From Dehalococcoidales bacterium (lineage in GTDB: Bacteria > Chloroflexota > Dehalococcoidia > Dehalococcoidales > UBA5627): DNA of 19,459 nt. The notes beneath the pieces are model-generated. The model was given only the letters and a program-made list of their open reading frames with translations. It was not told the origin of the DNA and did no database searches. The stretch spans positions 1 to 19,459 of the forward strand of contig JAAYNN010000147.1 in assembly GCA_012520835.1 (NCBI GenBank), given 5' to 3'. The translations under genes and the position numbers were made by a program. This document shows positions 1 through 6,945 of the stretch, piece after piece. The stretch's first letter is position 1. Every line of letters begins with the position of its first letter.

Positions 1-525
1 CCTTTCTCCCAGCGTAGATGTCAATTCATCGATTGCCGCCGGCGTCAACTCTCCGCAGAATATGGTTTGCTTATCTGTCTTTTTACAGAGTTCCGCTATG
101 GTTGTGATATGTTCCGTTTCCAGCTTCTGCCATTTGCCATTGGTTTGCTGAAACAGGGCGGCCGCTACCTCGCTTCGGCCAGCATTTATGACAGGGCAGA
201 CCGGTAAGCCGCTTAAACTGTGAGCGTAGGCTGTCATTTCGAGTGTGCTGATGCCGACCACCGGTACGTTGAGGCCGAAAGCCAGGCCCTTGGCGGTGCC
301 GACTCCCACGCGCAGACCGTTAAAACTGCCGGGTCCGGTGGCAATCACGATTCCTTCGATATCTTCGAATTTGATTCTTCCCTGCTCTAAAAGCTGTTTC
401 ATGCGGGGCATCAGCTCCACCGAATGGTTTTGCCCGCAGCTCCAGGCCAGTTCCGCCAGTATATTAAATTCATGCGCAACGGCAATCCCTGCCACATCCG
501 TTGAGGTATCTATAGCTAAATGCAT
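1..525 (-). CDS. tsaB: tRNA threonylcarbamoyladenosine biosynthesis protein TsaB (3' end outside window)
   Basis: TsaB is the non-catalytic partner of TsaD and TsaE in making t6A37 on tRNAs that read ANN codons. The 175 codons visible begin MHLAIDTSTDVAGIAVAHE, the usual ASKHA-fold start (LAIDTST), followed by the family signature ATGPGSFNGLRVGVGTAKGL at about residues 69-88. The frame is open to the left edge, so the C-terminal part is missing. The ATG at 525 has GGAG about 7 nt upstream and lies 3 nt after the tsaE stop, so the two genes are probably translationally coupled. The start is well supported; TsaD is not in the window. Confidence 0.93.
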   Translation of the reverse strand, partial: MHLAIDTSTDVAGIAVAHEFNILAELAWSCGQNHSVELMPRMKQLLEQGRIKFEDIEGIVIATGPGSFNGLRVGVGTAKGLAFGLNVPVVGISTLEMTAYAHSLSGLPVCPVINAGRSEVAAALFQQTNGKWQKLETEHITTIAELCKKTDKQTIFCGELTPAAIDELTSTLGER

Positions 526-528
526 GTT

Positions 529-1014
529 TTACTCCGTTTGTTTTTCCAGCTTTTCTAAAAGTTCGCAATATCTTTGTCCGCAGGCTTTCAGGGTAATCTG
601 ACGCTTGCGGTCGCCTTTATACAAAATCACGATGGAGAGATGGTCATCCGGGAATAGGGGCATGCCCTTGTCAGCCCATTCTATGGCACAAACGCCTTTG
701 CCGTAGAGGTAATCATCCAGCCCGAGGCCGGCGATTTCTGCGATATTATCCAGGCGGTAAAGGTCCATGTGGTAGAGCGTCAGGCGCCCGTAGAGTTCGC
801 GCACCAGTACAAATGAGGGGCTGAGGGTGTATTCGTCGGTGTCCAGCCCGTAGGCGATGCCCTGTGTTAAACGGGTTTTTCCGGCTCCCAGTGCACCGAT
901 CAAAAGTATAATATCCCCCGGCAGTGCCAGTTTGCCGATTTTTCTGCCCAGGCTGACAGTCTCATCGGGGCTGTTGCTTTCGATATCCAGTTCTTTTAGC
1001 CTGTTATTTTCCAA
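529..1014 (-). CDS. tsaE: tRNA threonylcarbamoyladenosine biosynthesis ATPase TsaE
   Basis: TsaE is the small P-loop ATPase that cycles the TsaB-TsaD complex in t6A synthesis. The protein shows the Walker A motif GALGAGKT, then LSPSFVLV and LYHMDLYRLD, and a late IEWADK, all in the usual family order. I place the start at the TTG at 1014, giving 161 residues (LENNRLKELDIESNSPDETV...), the normal family length, with an 11-bp overlap with the end of thiL. ATG codons at 1059 and 1098 are in frame, but they would add residues translated from within thiL that do not resemble TsaE. The family call is secure; the start is an inference. Confidence 0.9.
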   Translation of the reverse strand: MENNRLKELDIESNSPDETVSLGRKIGKLALPGDIILLIGALGAGKTRLTQGIAYGLDTDEYTLSPSFVLVRELYGRLTLYHMDLYRLDNIAEIAGLGLDDYLYGKGVCAIEWADKGMPLFPDDHLSIVILYKGDRKRQITLKACGQRYCELLEKLEKQTE

Positions 1015-2002
1015 AGTGATTCCAGCCTTTTGCCGAAGGAGTATAAGCTTTCCCGGCATTATCTGACAAGCTGACCCGGTGTTCGTCGCCGGCAACAATT
1101 TTTCCGATTACTGTCAGTGGACAATCGAGCTGTTTTTTTATACTCTCCATGATATCATGGCCGGCGGTAAACAGCAGTTCATAGTCTTCTCCGCCGGAGA
1201 TGGCCATATCCAGCGCATCATTGCCGAAGGCCTTTTTGATAGCCGGATGCACCGGCACATTATCGATATTGATTATGGCTGACACACGGCTGGCTTCGCA
1301 GATATGACCGAGGTCTGCAACCAGCCCGTCGCTGATATCCATGGCGCATTTTATACCTTCTGCCGCCAATTTCTGCCCTTCCCTGATTCTGGGGAGGGGG
1401 GTGTTGAAGGCTTTCAGCAGGGGATTATTTATACAATCGGCAAGCGACATGTTATTTTCAATTATTCTTAAGCCCCCCGCCGCCGCCCCAAGGTATCCGG
1501 TAACGGCGATTTCTTCTCCCGGTCTGGCTGCCGAGCGGGTTAACATAATATCCGGTTTAGAGGCAATGCCATAGACAATAGAATCGATAAATACCAGAGG
1601 GGCACGGCTGATATTGCCACCGATTATCTTTACATCGAAGCGTCCGGCCAGTTCCAGAATCCCCTTATAAAGTTCGGCGATGTCTTCGATATCAGTTTCT
1701 TCGGGAAAAGCCAGCGAGAAGAGGGCGTATTTCGGAACGCCGCCCATAGCGGCGATATCGCTTAAGCTGACAGCCAGCGCTTTCCAACCCAGTTCCCGCC
1801 AACTGATTTTCTCTATTTTGAAATGTATGTCCTGGATCAGGCAGTCAACCGTCGCCAGATTCACTGCCGCATCGCTGCGCCAGGCGGCGGCATCATCCCC
1901 GGCGCCGAGAATCAGGTGCGGGCCTGATACAGCCTTATCTGCCTCTATCAGGGTTCTCAACCTCTCGATCAACCCGAATTCGCCCGTTTCGCTTATTTTC
2001 AC
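1004..2002 (-). CDS. thiL: thiamine-monophosphate kinase ThiL
   Basis: ThiL phosphorylates thiamine monophosphate to thiamine diphosphate, the last step of the pathway, in the cytoplasm. It belongs to the PurM/AIR synthetase-like fold. Visible motifs are GEFGLIERL at the N-terminus, GAGDDAA (nucleotide and Mg binding), IGGNISRA in the middle, MDISDGLVADL and SGGEDYELLF near the C-terminus. The family start (KISE.GEFGLI) corresponds to the GTG at 2002, giving 332 residues. An upstream in-frame GTG at 2035 would add 11 residues that overlap the promoter. It heads an operon with tsaE and tsaB, and its stop lies inside tsaE. Confidence 0.93.
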   Translation of the reverse strand: MKISETGEFGLIERLRTLIEADKAVSGPHLILGAGDDAAAWRSDAAVNLATVDCLIQDIHFKIEKISWRELGWKALAVSLSDIAAMGGVPKYALFSLAFPEETDIEDIAELYKGILELAGRFDVKIIGGNISRAPLVFIDSIVYGIASKPDIMLTRSAARPGEEIAVTGYLGAAAGGLRIIENNMSLADCINNPLLKAFNTPLPRIREGQKLAAEGIKCAMDISDGLVADLGHICEASRVSAIINIDNVPVHPAIKKAFGNDALDMAISGGEDYELLFTAGHDIMESIKKQLDCPLTVIGKIVAGDEHRVSLSDNAGKAYTPSAKGWNHFGK

Positions 2003-2008
2003 ACGGCA

Positions 2009-2037
2009 ATTATAACATGTGATAATATGAGCCACAA
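2009..2037 (-). promoter_or_regulatory. thiL promoter, leaderless type
   Basis: On the minus strand TTGTGG (2037-2032) is 17 bp from a perfect TATAAT (2014-2009), which is preceded by TGT (extended -10). The seventh base after the -10 is the G of the GTG at 2002, so the predicted transcript starts at the start codon with no ribosome binding site. This is inferred from spacing only. Confidence 0.65.
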
Positions 2038-2388
2038 AAAATAAAAATATTTTAATTATTTGTAAAATGACCTTTCAGTACTTGAAAAAGGGGTTGACAT
2101 CAATGGTAAAATAGATAGTAGAGTTTTGCAGGGAGTAAAGTCCGCTGCTCTCCTTTCTATTGTTGATTAATCGAAACACGGGAGCACAATTTGAAATAGC
2201 GGTTTCCGGGAAAGTGATATATAGTGTTTGTTTAGAGACTGTATCATATAGGAATATATTAATAGTATTGGTACTGAATTGTTGGTTTGTATTTTGCCTG
2301 ATCCTTCCGCACTTTATCCTTTATACAGCCAGCGCTGTTTATGCGGTTGCGTTGAAAAGCGTCATCATGCTTAAAAGTTTACAGTAAC
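2038..2388. other. intergenic stretch without a supported gene
   Basis: AT-rich spacer between the divergent thiL and DUF362 genes. It contains a perfect TTGACA at 2094-2099 on the plus strand, but only a poor -10 (TAGTAG, 2116-2121). A TTG-initiated open frame at 2160-2387 has no ribosome binding site and no recognisable family. Nothing else is supported. Confidence 0.4.
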
Positions 2389-2416
2389 TTTACGTTATAC
2401 TTATCGTTATTATAAT
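2389..2416 (+). promoter_or_regulatory. probable promoter of the DUF362 gene
   Basis: TTTACG (2389-2394), a 16-bp spacer and TATAAT (2411-2416) would give a leader of about 40 nt that carries the ribosome binding site at 2451-2454. The -35 is weak and the -10 perfect. Confidence 0.45.
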
Positions 2417-2463
2417 TAATGTTTAACAGTTTGATATTTTTAACCTGATAGGAGAAATAGGTT

Positions 2464-3195
2464 TTGATTTATAATTATTCTGATTTTACTTTCAAGGCGC
2501 CATCGGTACTTTCAAGGGCGCGGCGCATCCTGATAAAACCGATGGCTGGTTATCCTGTTTCATATCCGGTAACCACCAGCCGTGAAATGATGGCTACTAT
2601 TATTAAGGGGATAAGGAAGGTCACAGACGCCGATATCCTGATACTGGACGGGACTCCCGACGGCGGGCCGATTTCACCCATTTTTCGATCGCTGGGTTAT
2701 GATTTTCCCCGCATAATCACGCTGGATGTCAACGATTGCGTCTGGGTGGAGGTCGATAATCCTTTAACCAAGCCGCTGGCGGTGCCGACCTTCTGGATTC
2801 CCAATGTGGTTTTATCGAGCGATTACCTGATATCGGTATCGCCTTTGAAGGTGGTCAACGGATTCGGCCACCTCAGCATCATGAACCTTTTAAGCCTGCT
2901 GCCGAGCAAGAAATACGGCAACAGCGCTAAAGGCGGCTGGGAAGAGCTTTACAGCCTGGGAATTGAAAAAGTGATTGCCGATCTCTATTTCACCATGCCG
3001 TTCGACCTGGCAATTGTCGAAGCGCGCCAGAAATTTATTACCAGCAATGAGCCGGCAAAGGGCGAAATCGAGGAGTACGGAAAGATATTCATGGGCGACC
3101 TATACAAGGTGGATGTCGAGATATCTCAGACGCTTGGCATTAAGACGAATTACCTGGATTTGATTAAAGAAGCGATGGTGGAATTCAGCCCGTAG
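2464..3195 (+). CDS. DUF362 domain-containing protein
   Basis: A 243-residue cytoplasmic protein that resembles the DUF362 family: KPMAGYPVSYPVTTSREMMA near residues 26-45, a central LDVND and a late FDLAIVEARQKF. The biochemical role of the family is poorly known; some members are linked to iron-sulfur proteins. This one lacks an added ferredoxin CxxC domain. It starts at a TTG with GGAG about 9 nt upstream (2451-2454); no ATG is available near the start. It stands alone, divergent from thiL and convergent with acyP. The family call is from memory of the sequence pattern and could be wrong at the subfamily level. Confidence 0.72.
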   Translation: MIYNYSDFTFKAPSVLSRARRILIKPMAGYPVSYPVTTSREMMATIIKGIRKVTDADILILDGTPDGGPISPIFRSLGYDFPRIITLDVNDCVWVEVDNPLTKPLAVPTFWIPNVVLSSDYLISVSPLKVVNGFGHLSIMNLLSLLPSKKYGNSAKGGWEELYSLGIEKVIADLYFTMPFDLAIVEARQKFITSNEPAKGEIEEYGKIFMGDLYKVDVEISQTLGIKTNYLDLIKEAMVEFSP

Positions 3196-3229
3196 CGCCG
3201 TCTGAAAATAAGAGCTATCGGGTGGTGCG

Positions 3230-3257
3230 GATGGATTTATCACAATCCGTCATTTTG
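3230..3257 (+). terminator. possible intrinsic terminator after the DUF362 gene
   Basis: An 8-bp stem (GATGGATT at 3230-3237 with AATCCGTC at 3244-3251, one G-T pair) and a 6-nt loop are followed by ATTTTG. The T tract is short, so this is a weak call. It lies between convergent genes. Confidence 0.4.
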
Positions 3258-3280
3258 CGGATAATGTAGTAACGGCAGTC

Positions 3281-3574
3281 TTAATACCTGATATCAAAAC
3301 TGCCGTATTCTCCGGAATACTCTCCCCAGCTTATTGATATTTCTTCCACTGAGGCAGCGGGGGATCCTACCCTGAGGTGGCTGATCAGTTGCTCCAATGC
3401 GGATTTTTCCCCCTCGGCATAGACCTCGACGGTTCTGCCGTCGGAGAGGTTTTTAACGTATCCCGATAAACCGTATTCTGCCGCTTTGCGGCAGGTAAAA
3501 TCCCTGAAATAGACTCCCTGGACACGTCCGTGTACCAGTACCTTTAGCGAAACTCTATCAGCCGTCCTGTTCAT
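3281..3574 (-). CDS. acyP: acylphosphatase
   Basis: A 97-residue acylphosphatase, which hydrolyses acyl phosphates such as acetyl phosphate and carbamoyl phosphate. The signature GRVQGVYFRDF lies at about residues 16-26; its second arginine binds phosphate. The conserved GYVKNLSDGRTVEV follows at about 38-51 and contains the catalytic asparagine. The length is normal. The ATG at 3574 has no clear Shine-Dalgarno site; it lies 15 nt after the stop of the small gene upstream and may be coupled to it. It is the last gene of an rnc - small gene - acyP row. Confidence 0.93.
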   Translation of the reverse strand: MNRTADRVSLKVLVHGRVQGVYFRDFTCRKAAEYGLSGYVKNLSDGRTVEVYAEGEKSALEQLISHLRVGSPAASVEEISISWGEYSGEYGSFDIRY

Positions 3575-3589
3575 GTTGTATCAGAAAGC

Positions 3590-3736
3590 CTATTCTTCTT
3601 CTTCGAATTCCTGTTTTCTCTTTTTCTTGATTACCTCGACTACCGGCGGTTGTTCCAGGATTTCCGAAACTCTGGCTTTCTTGGCGTTCTTCTTGGGTTT
3701 TTTCGTTTCATGGTGTCGAATATCTTTCCTGCCCAT
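3590..3736 (-). CDS. small highly charged protein, 48 residues
   Basis: A short frame starting MGRKDIRHHETKKPKKNAKK and ending in a run of glutamates (EFEEEE). The first half is lysine-rich and the middle has VSEILEQPPVVEVIKKKRKQ. It has a strong GGGAGG ribosome binding site just upstream of the ATG at 3736 and lies between rnc and acyP on the same strand. There is no cysteine, so it is not ribosomal protein L32, which its size and basic character might suggest. No family is recognised. An RNA-binding or ribosome-associated role would be a guess from charge and context. Confidence 0.7.
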   Translation of the reverse strand: MGRKDIRHHETKKPKKNAKKARVSEILEQPPVVEVIKKKRKQEFEEEE

Positions 3737-3801
3737 ATATCCTCCCTGTCTTTATAATTATTCTCCTTAAAAGTTTAACAAAGCTTGTTGTGGCTGTAAA
3801 G

Positions 3802-4497
3802 TTATTTCAGACTTTCCAGCGCTGCTCTGGCGGCTTCGGTTTCGGCAATCTTCTTGCTTTTGCCGTGTCCCTGTCCCAGAACATGATTTCCTGCTCTGAC
3901 CTCGGCGGTAAAAATCCGGTTATGGTCGGGGCCGGCCTCTCCAATTATATAATATACGGGAGTCTCCTTATTCCCGCCCTTGCGTGACTGGAAAATATGC
4001 TGCAGGCGTGATTTATAATCCACGCAAAGCTCTTTCTCGCTTAGTTTAACCAGTTCCTTATCGAAGAGCTTTAAAAGAAAACTGCGCGTTGTTTCCAATC
4101 CTTTATCGATATAGATGGCTGCCAGCAGCGCTTCGAAGGCTCCCGCCAGGTTAGCTTCCTTGTTCCTGCCCCCGCTGGCTTCTTCGCCTTTGCCCAGCAG
4201 CAGGCAATTACCCAGCCCGATCGTTTGGGCAATGTTTGCCAGCGTGGCGCTGCAAACCAGAGACGCCCGTAATGCAGACAATTCTCCTTCATGCTGCTCC
4301 GGATATTTAAAGTACAGCTCTTCGGCAATAATCATATCCAGTACGGCGTCGCCTAAAAATTCCAACCTCTCGTTGGATTCGGGGGCAATCTCCGGAAATT
4401 CATTGATATATGAACTGTGTGTTACCGCCAGCTTCAGCAGCGCCTCATCTTTAAATTCGATGCCGATACACTTTTGAATATCCTTCAAAGTATTCAA
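3802..4497 (-). CDS. rnc: ribonuclease III
   Basis: RNase III cuts double-stranded RNA during rRNA processing and mRNA turnover. The 231 residues contain the catalytic domain signature NERLEFLGDAVL (residues 42-53), the second metal-site helix NLAGAFEALLAAIYID (about 116-131) and a C-terminal dsRNA-binding domain (about 158-230) ending KSKKIAETEAARAALESL. The start is a TTG at 4497 with GGGAG 9 nt upstream. The aspartate that usually precedes the second catalytic glutamate by three residues (E. coli D114) is glycine here (G119); the glutamate (E122) is present. It is first in the row with the 48-residue gene and acyP. Confidence 0.97.
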   Translation of the reverse strand: MNTLKDIQKCIGIEFKDEALLKLAVTHSSYINEFPEIAPESNERLEFLGDAVLDMIIAEELYFKYPEQHEGELSALRASLVCSATLANIAQTIGLGNCLLLGKGEEASGGRNKEANLAGAFEALLAAIYIDKGLETTRSFLLKLFDKELVKLSEKELCVDYKSRLQHIFQSRKGGNKETPVYYIIGEAGPDHNRIFTAEVRAGNHVLGQGHGKSKKIAETEAARAALESLK

Positions 4498-4519
4498 TAT
4501 TATTCACTCCCCGAAGAAT

Positions 4520-4550
4520 AATATATCATAAATTGCCGAAAATTTGTGAA
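4520..4550 (-). promoter_or_regulatory. possible rnc promoter
   Basis: On the minus strand TTCACA (4550-4545), a 19-bp spacer and TATATT (4525-4520) preceded by TGA, an extended -10. The spacer is longer than optimal. Confidence 0.35.
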
Positions 4551-4610
4551 AGTTTTATTATACAGTTTGAAAGATTATTGGAAGCCGGTCGGGGTGGGCA
4601 GGAATCAACA

Positions 4611-4639
4611 TTGCCTTGAAAAGCTCTCCGTGTTATAAT
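4611..4639 (+). promoter_or_regulatory. tRNA-Gln promoter
   Basis: TTGCCT (4611-4616), a 17-bp spacer and TATAAT (4634-4639) with an extended TGT before the -10. The predicted transcript starts about 5 nt before the tRNA. Confidence 0.7.
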
Positions 4640-4650
4640 TTTCAGCGTAC

Positions 4651-4724
4651 TGGGGATTAGTCTAGTGGTAGGACAGCGGACTCTGGATCCGCGTGGAGAG
4701 GTTCGAATCCTCTATCCCCAGCCA
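4651..4724 (+). tRNA. tRNA-Gln (CTG anticodon)
   Basis: The cloverleaf is complete: acceptor TGGGGAT (4651-4657) pairs with ATCCCCA (4714-4720), the anticodon loop CTCTGGA holds CTG, and the T arm has GGTTCGAATCC. The 3' CCA is encoded (4722-4724). The gene is single, with its own promoter. Confidence 0.96.
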
Positions 4725-4844
4725 ACTCCAATTAAAACAACGCTGCGTTCGTTTCAAGAAATTATCCATCTGCGATGACATCATAGAACCCTGTATTATC
4801 AATCTTGATAAAAATCGTTTGGGAATTAGGGATTAAATTTAACA

Positions 4845-5297
4845 TCATTCAGTCTTAAAAGAACTACAGCACAAATAACCGGCCAGCGCGCCTGTTACCA
4901 AAGTTAAATATCTGGTTGCCATAAAATATGGCAGGCTCTCAAGTGGGAGACCCCCGTGCCCAATCCAACCTTGTGAAAAGAATAAGTTATGATAATTTAT
5001 CAAAGAAAGCAATAATATTACTACGCCTAAAATGAAGCCTTTCTTATTTAAATGAAGTCTTTTTTCCATTGCAGCCTTCAGATTGAAACCTGCCGCAAAT
5101 AAGGCTCCAAAAGACAGTAATACCATTACTATATAACCGAATGAAAAGGGAGTAAAATAAACCACCGGGGTTGATTCCTCTAGCCTATCAAGCGTATCCA
5201 TTTGATAATATTCAGCTTGTATAATTACGATTAATACAAGGACTACAAGGATAAACAGGGCTTTAACCAAGGTATAGGCATTAATATTTTTTATCAT
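4845..5297 (-). CDS. membrane protein of unknown function, four predicted helices
   Basis: A 150-residue protein with hydrophobic segments at about residues 8-27, 50-72, 87-102 and 126-143, separated by short charged loops (for example KAAMEKRLHLNKKG after helix 2). The ATG at 5297 is preceded by AGGACG about 6 nt upstream. No family or catalytic motif is recognised. It lies in the AT-rich accessory stretch, 124 nt beyond the tRNA-Gln, in the same direction as the secreted protein gene upstream of it. Function is unknown. Confidence 0.6.
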   Translation of the reverse strand: MIKNINAYTLVKALFILVVLVLIVIIQAEYYQMDTLDRLEESTPVVYFTPFSFGYIVMVLLSFGALFAAGFNLKAAMEKRLHLNKKGFILGVVILLLSLINYHNLFFSQGWIGHGGLPLESLPYFMATRYLTLVTGALAGYLCCSSFKTE

Positions 5298-5453
5298 AAA
5301 AACGTCCTGTATTTGATGTTCACTTTATCAATCCCGCCTCACTTTTCTGTTTGTTCATTTAACCCAAAATAAGCGGAGAATTGCTACCTTCTTCATGCTG
5401 TCCCTTTTCTACCCTTCCAAAGCTAACATATGTTTGGTGATATTTGAACTGAA

Positions 5454-6290
5454 CTAAACGGGCATCGGACTACCAATAGTTACTTGGCGGTTCTGCTCTC
5501 CAACAGAAAAGTAATCATATGGCGAAACTGTATGGTAGCATATTATGTCGAAATCCCCAACAGCTACTCCATAACCCACACTCAGCCCATCTAACATGAG
5601 CGTCCAATTTGAGGGATAGTGATAACGCGCGTATGTCCCTGAAAGAGTTATTATAGGATCGAATGAATGCGTACCACCTTCGTACAATGGTAAAAAGGAA
5701 GATCCACCATACGGTACTCCCGCTTGCGCGACATGCCAGTCTATACTGTCTACACAAAGCATATAATTATTATATGTATTTGCACTACTCCATGAATAGC
5801 GGGTTTCATATATTTCCCGAGGATAACAACCTTGATTGTTATAATCCCAGTCCGTATGATAATTCAGTCTTGCCGAGAGATTAACAACAAGATTATTATA
5901 AGCATAGTACGCTGAATCAATCTTATAATCATTTGTTATTGGGGATTTATTTACTCCTCCCTCGCAAGAGTATTGTACTTCATAGATGAGTATTAATTCG
6001 TTATCATCTTCGGCAAGTATTTTTTTATCATCCAGCCTGTTCACTAAAACATTTTCTTTAATACTTGCGCCGTTTGATTTTTGATTTACTTCGTCTTGAA
6101 GCTGATCTTTATTTTTAGAAATACCGATCAATACTTCGTTTTTGATATAGTCTAAATTATCAGGCAATTTAGTATAGCCTTGTTTCACATTTACACTATT
6201 ATCATTATTCGCTAATACAGAAAAGGTATTCGGTAGCGCTAAAACAGCAATTAAAGTAAGCGCTAATAAAATTTTAAATCCTTTTTTCAT
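5454..6290 (-). CDS. secreted protein of unknown family
   Basis: A 278-residue exported protein. The ATG at 6290 gives a classic signal peptide (MKKGFKILLALTLIAVLALP) with probable cleavage after SVLA, near residue 27. It has AAGGAG about 9 nt upstream; a further ATG at 6311 would place seven residues before the signal. The mature part starts polar and charged (KNKDQLQDEVNQKSNGASIK) and becomes rich in tyrosine, tryptophan, asparagine and serine. It has four cysteines and no anchor, sortase signal or lipobox. The composition suggests an extracellular beta-rich domain, but no family is recognised. The gene is AT-rich compared with its housekeeping neighbours. Confidence 0.65.
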   Translation of the reverse strand: MKKGFKILLALTLIAVLALPNTFSVLANNDNSVNVKQGYTKLPDNLDYIKNEVLIGISKNKDQLQDEVNQKSNGASIKENVLVNRLDDKKILAEDDNELILIYEVQYSCEGGVNKSPITNDYKIDSAYYAYNNLVVNLSARLNYHTDWDYNNQGCYPREIYETRYSWSSANTYNNYMLCVDSIDWHVAQAGVPYGGSSFLPLYEGGTHSFDPIITLSGTYARYHYPSNWTLMLDGLSVGYGVAVGDFDIICYHTVSPYDYFSVGEQNRQVTIGSPMPV

Positions 6291-6365
6291 TGGAAAGCTC
6301 CTTTTTAACATTGTATTTTATGCTTATCATTTAATGAACAAATTTTTTAGATAATTAAGAATGGC

Positions 6366-6460
6366 ATTATTCGGTTGTGGTGTCTTTCGGTTGTGGTGTC
6401 TGAGGAATAGTATTTTAAACGTAATTAACAATTGATTGGACACTATTACCGAATAGTACT
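6366..6460 (+). repeat. inverted-repeat element, copy A (with internal 16-bp duplication)
   Basis: The left end TTCGGTTGTGGTGTCT and the right end GGACACTATTACCGAATAGT are imperfect inverted repeats (12 of 16 positions). Without a 16-bp tandem duplication in the left end, the copy is about 79 bp and matches copy D at roughly all but five or six positions. It carries no coding sequence, so it resembles a MITE or another non-autonomous palindromic element. Confidence 0.75.
6370..6401 (+). repeat. tandem duplication of the left element end
   Basis: TTCGGTTGTGGTGTCT occurs twice head to tail at 6370-6385 and 6386-6401 with no mismatch. The other copies have it once, so the duplication happened within copy A. 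Confidence 0.9.
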
Positions 6461-6467
6461 GTTATAT

Positions 6468-6656
6468 TTACTCTTCAGGCGACTTACGTTTTAACAACAC
6501 GGTTCCCAGTATAATAAGCAGAAATCCCGCAACGATAACAATTATTATAAAACCAGTATCGAACGGAGGAGTACGTTTCGGAAGCTCAAGCAGAATACCG
6601 ATAATTACCATTATCACACCGAATATCCTCAGCAAATTCCCCCAAAATGATTTCAT
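6468..6656 (-). CDS. small membrane protein, two predicted helices
   Basis: A 62-residue protein with hydrophobic segments at about residues 8-24 and 35-55, a proline-rich turn (LPKRTPPFDTG) between them and a basic tail (LLKRKSPEE). The ATG at 6656 has GGGGGA about 7 nt upstream. No family is recognised with confidence; the layout is like many short two-helix envelope proteins. Its stop lies 8 bp from the right end of element copy A. A peptide-sized frame and a degraded SHOCT gene lie upstream on the same strand. Confidence 0.65.
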   Translation of the reverse strand: MKSFWGNLLRIFGVIMVIIGILLELPKRTPPFDTGFIIIVIVAGFLLIILGTVLLKRKSPEE

Positions 6657-6702
6657 AAATAATTTCCCCCTGTTTTCTCCTTTATAAAACTCTTTTTATT
6701 TC

Positions 6703-6792
6703 TTATCGTCCCCGCCCCACCCAATCCCATTGATCAGGGCAGGGCATTCTACAATCTACCTGCCATACTCCATAGAGCCTGTTTGTTTTCAT
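6703..6792 (-). CDS. possible 29-residue peptide gene
   Basis: The frame begins MKTNRLYGVWQVDCRMPCPD and ends DWVGRGR, with three tryptophans and a CxxxC pair. An almost ideal ribosome binding site, AAAAGGAGAAGAAT, lies directly before the ATG at 6792. It sits between the SHOCT remnant and the 62-residue membrane protein gene, all on the minus strand. The strong start site is the main support. It may instead be the surviving first part of a broken longer gene. Confidence 0.4.
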   Translation of the reverse strand: MKTNRLYGVWQVDCRMPCPDQWDWVGRGR

Positions 6793-6871
6793 ATTCTTCT
6801 CCTTTTGTCAGGAAATAGAGGAATCCCTGCCTAATTATATATAGCGGCGTTTTATTAAAAAGGTTCATTTG

Positions 6872-6937
6872 CTATTTCAGATTCCGCTTTATCTCTTCAA
6901 ATTCGTCTTTTGTGATTTCACCCTTGGCTGTTTGTCT
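6872..6937 (-). pseudogene. remnant of a SHOCT-domain gene
   Basis: The minus strand reads RQTAKGEITKDEFEEIKRNL then K and a stop. This matches the end of a SHOCT (short C-terminal) domain, whose typical form is KGEITxEEFExxKxxL. An in-frame stop lies just before the first residue shown and no start is available, so only the last 21 codons survive. Confidence 0.5.
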
Positions 6938-6945
6938 TTAATATA

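Noticed and set aside
2094..2121. Perfect TTGACA as a promoter for the DUF362 gene
   Set aside because: The only -10 at acceptable spacing is TAGTAG, and the leader would exceed 330 nt. The boxes at 2389-2416 fit better.
2160..2387. TTG-initiated open frame of 75 codons
   Set aside because: There is no ribosome binding site, the hydrophobic composition is typical of AT-rich spacer DNA, and no family is recognised.
3590..3736. Small basic gene as ribosomal protein L32
   Set aside because: It lacks the CxxCG-type and other L32 features and ends in an acidic run.
4700..4724. tRNA-Gln 3' end as an attachment site of an integrated element
   Set aside because: I see no second copy of the tRNA tail and no integrase in the window.
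4792..4812. TTATCA-ATCT-TGATAA hairpin after tRNA-Gln as a terminator
   Set aside because: The stem has six mostly A-T pairs and is followed by A, not T, on the plus strand.
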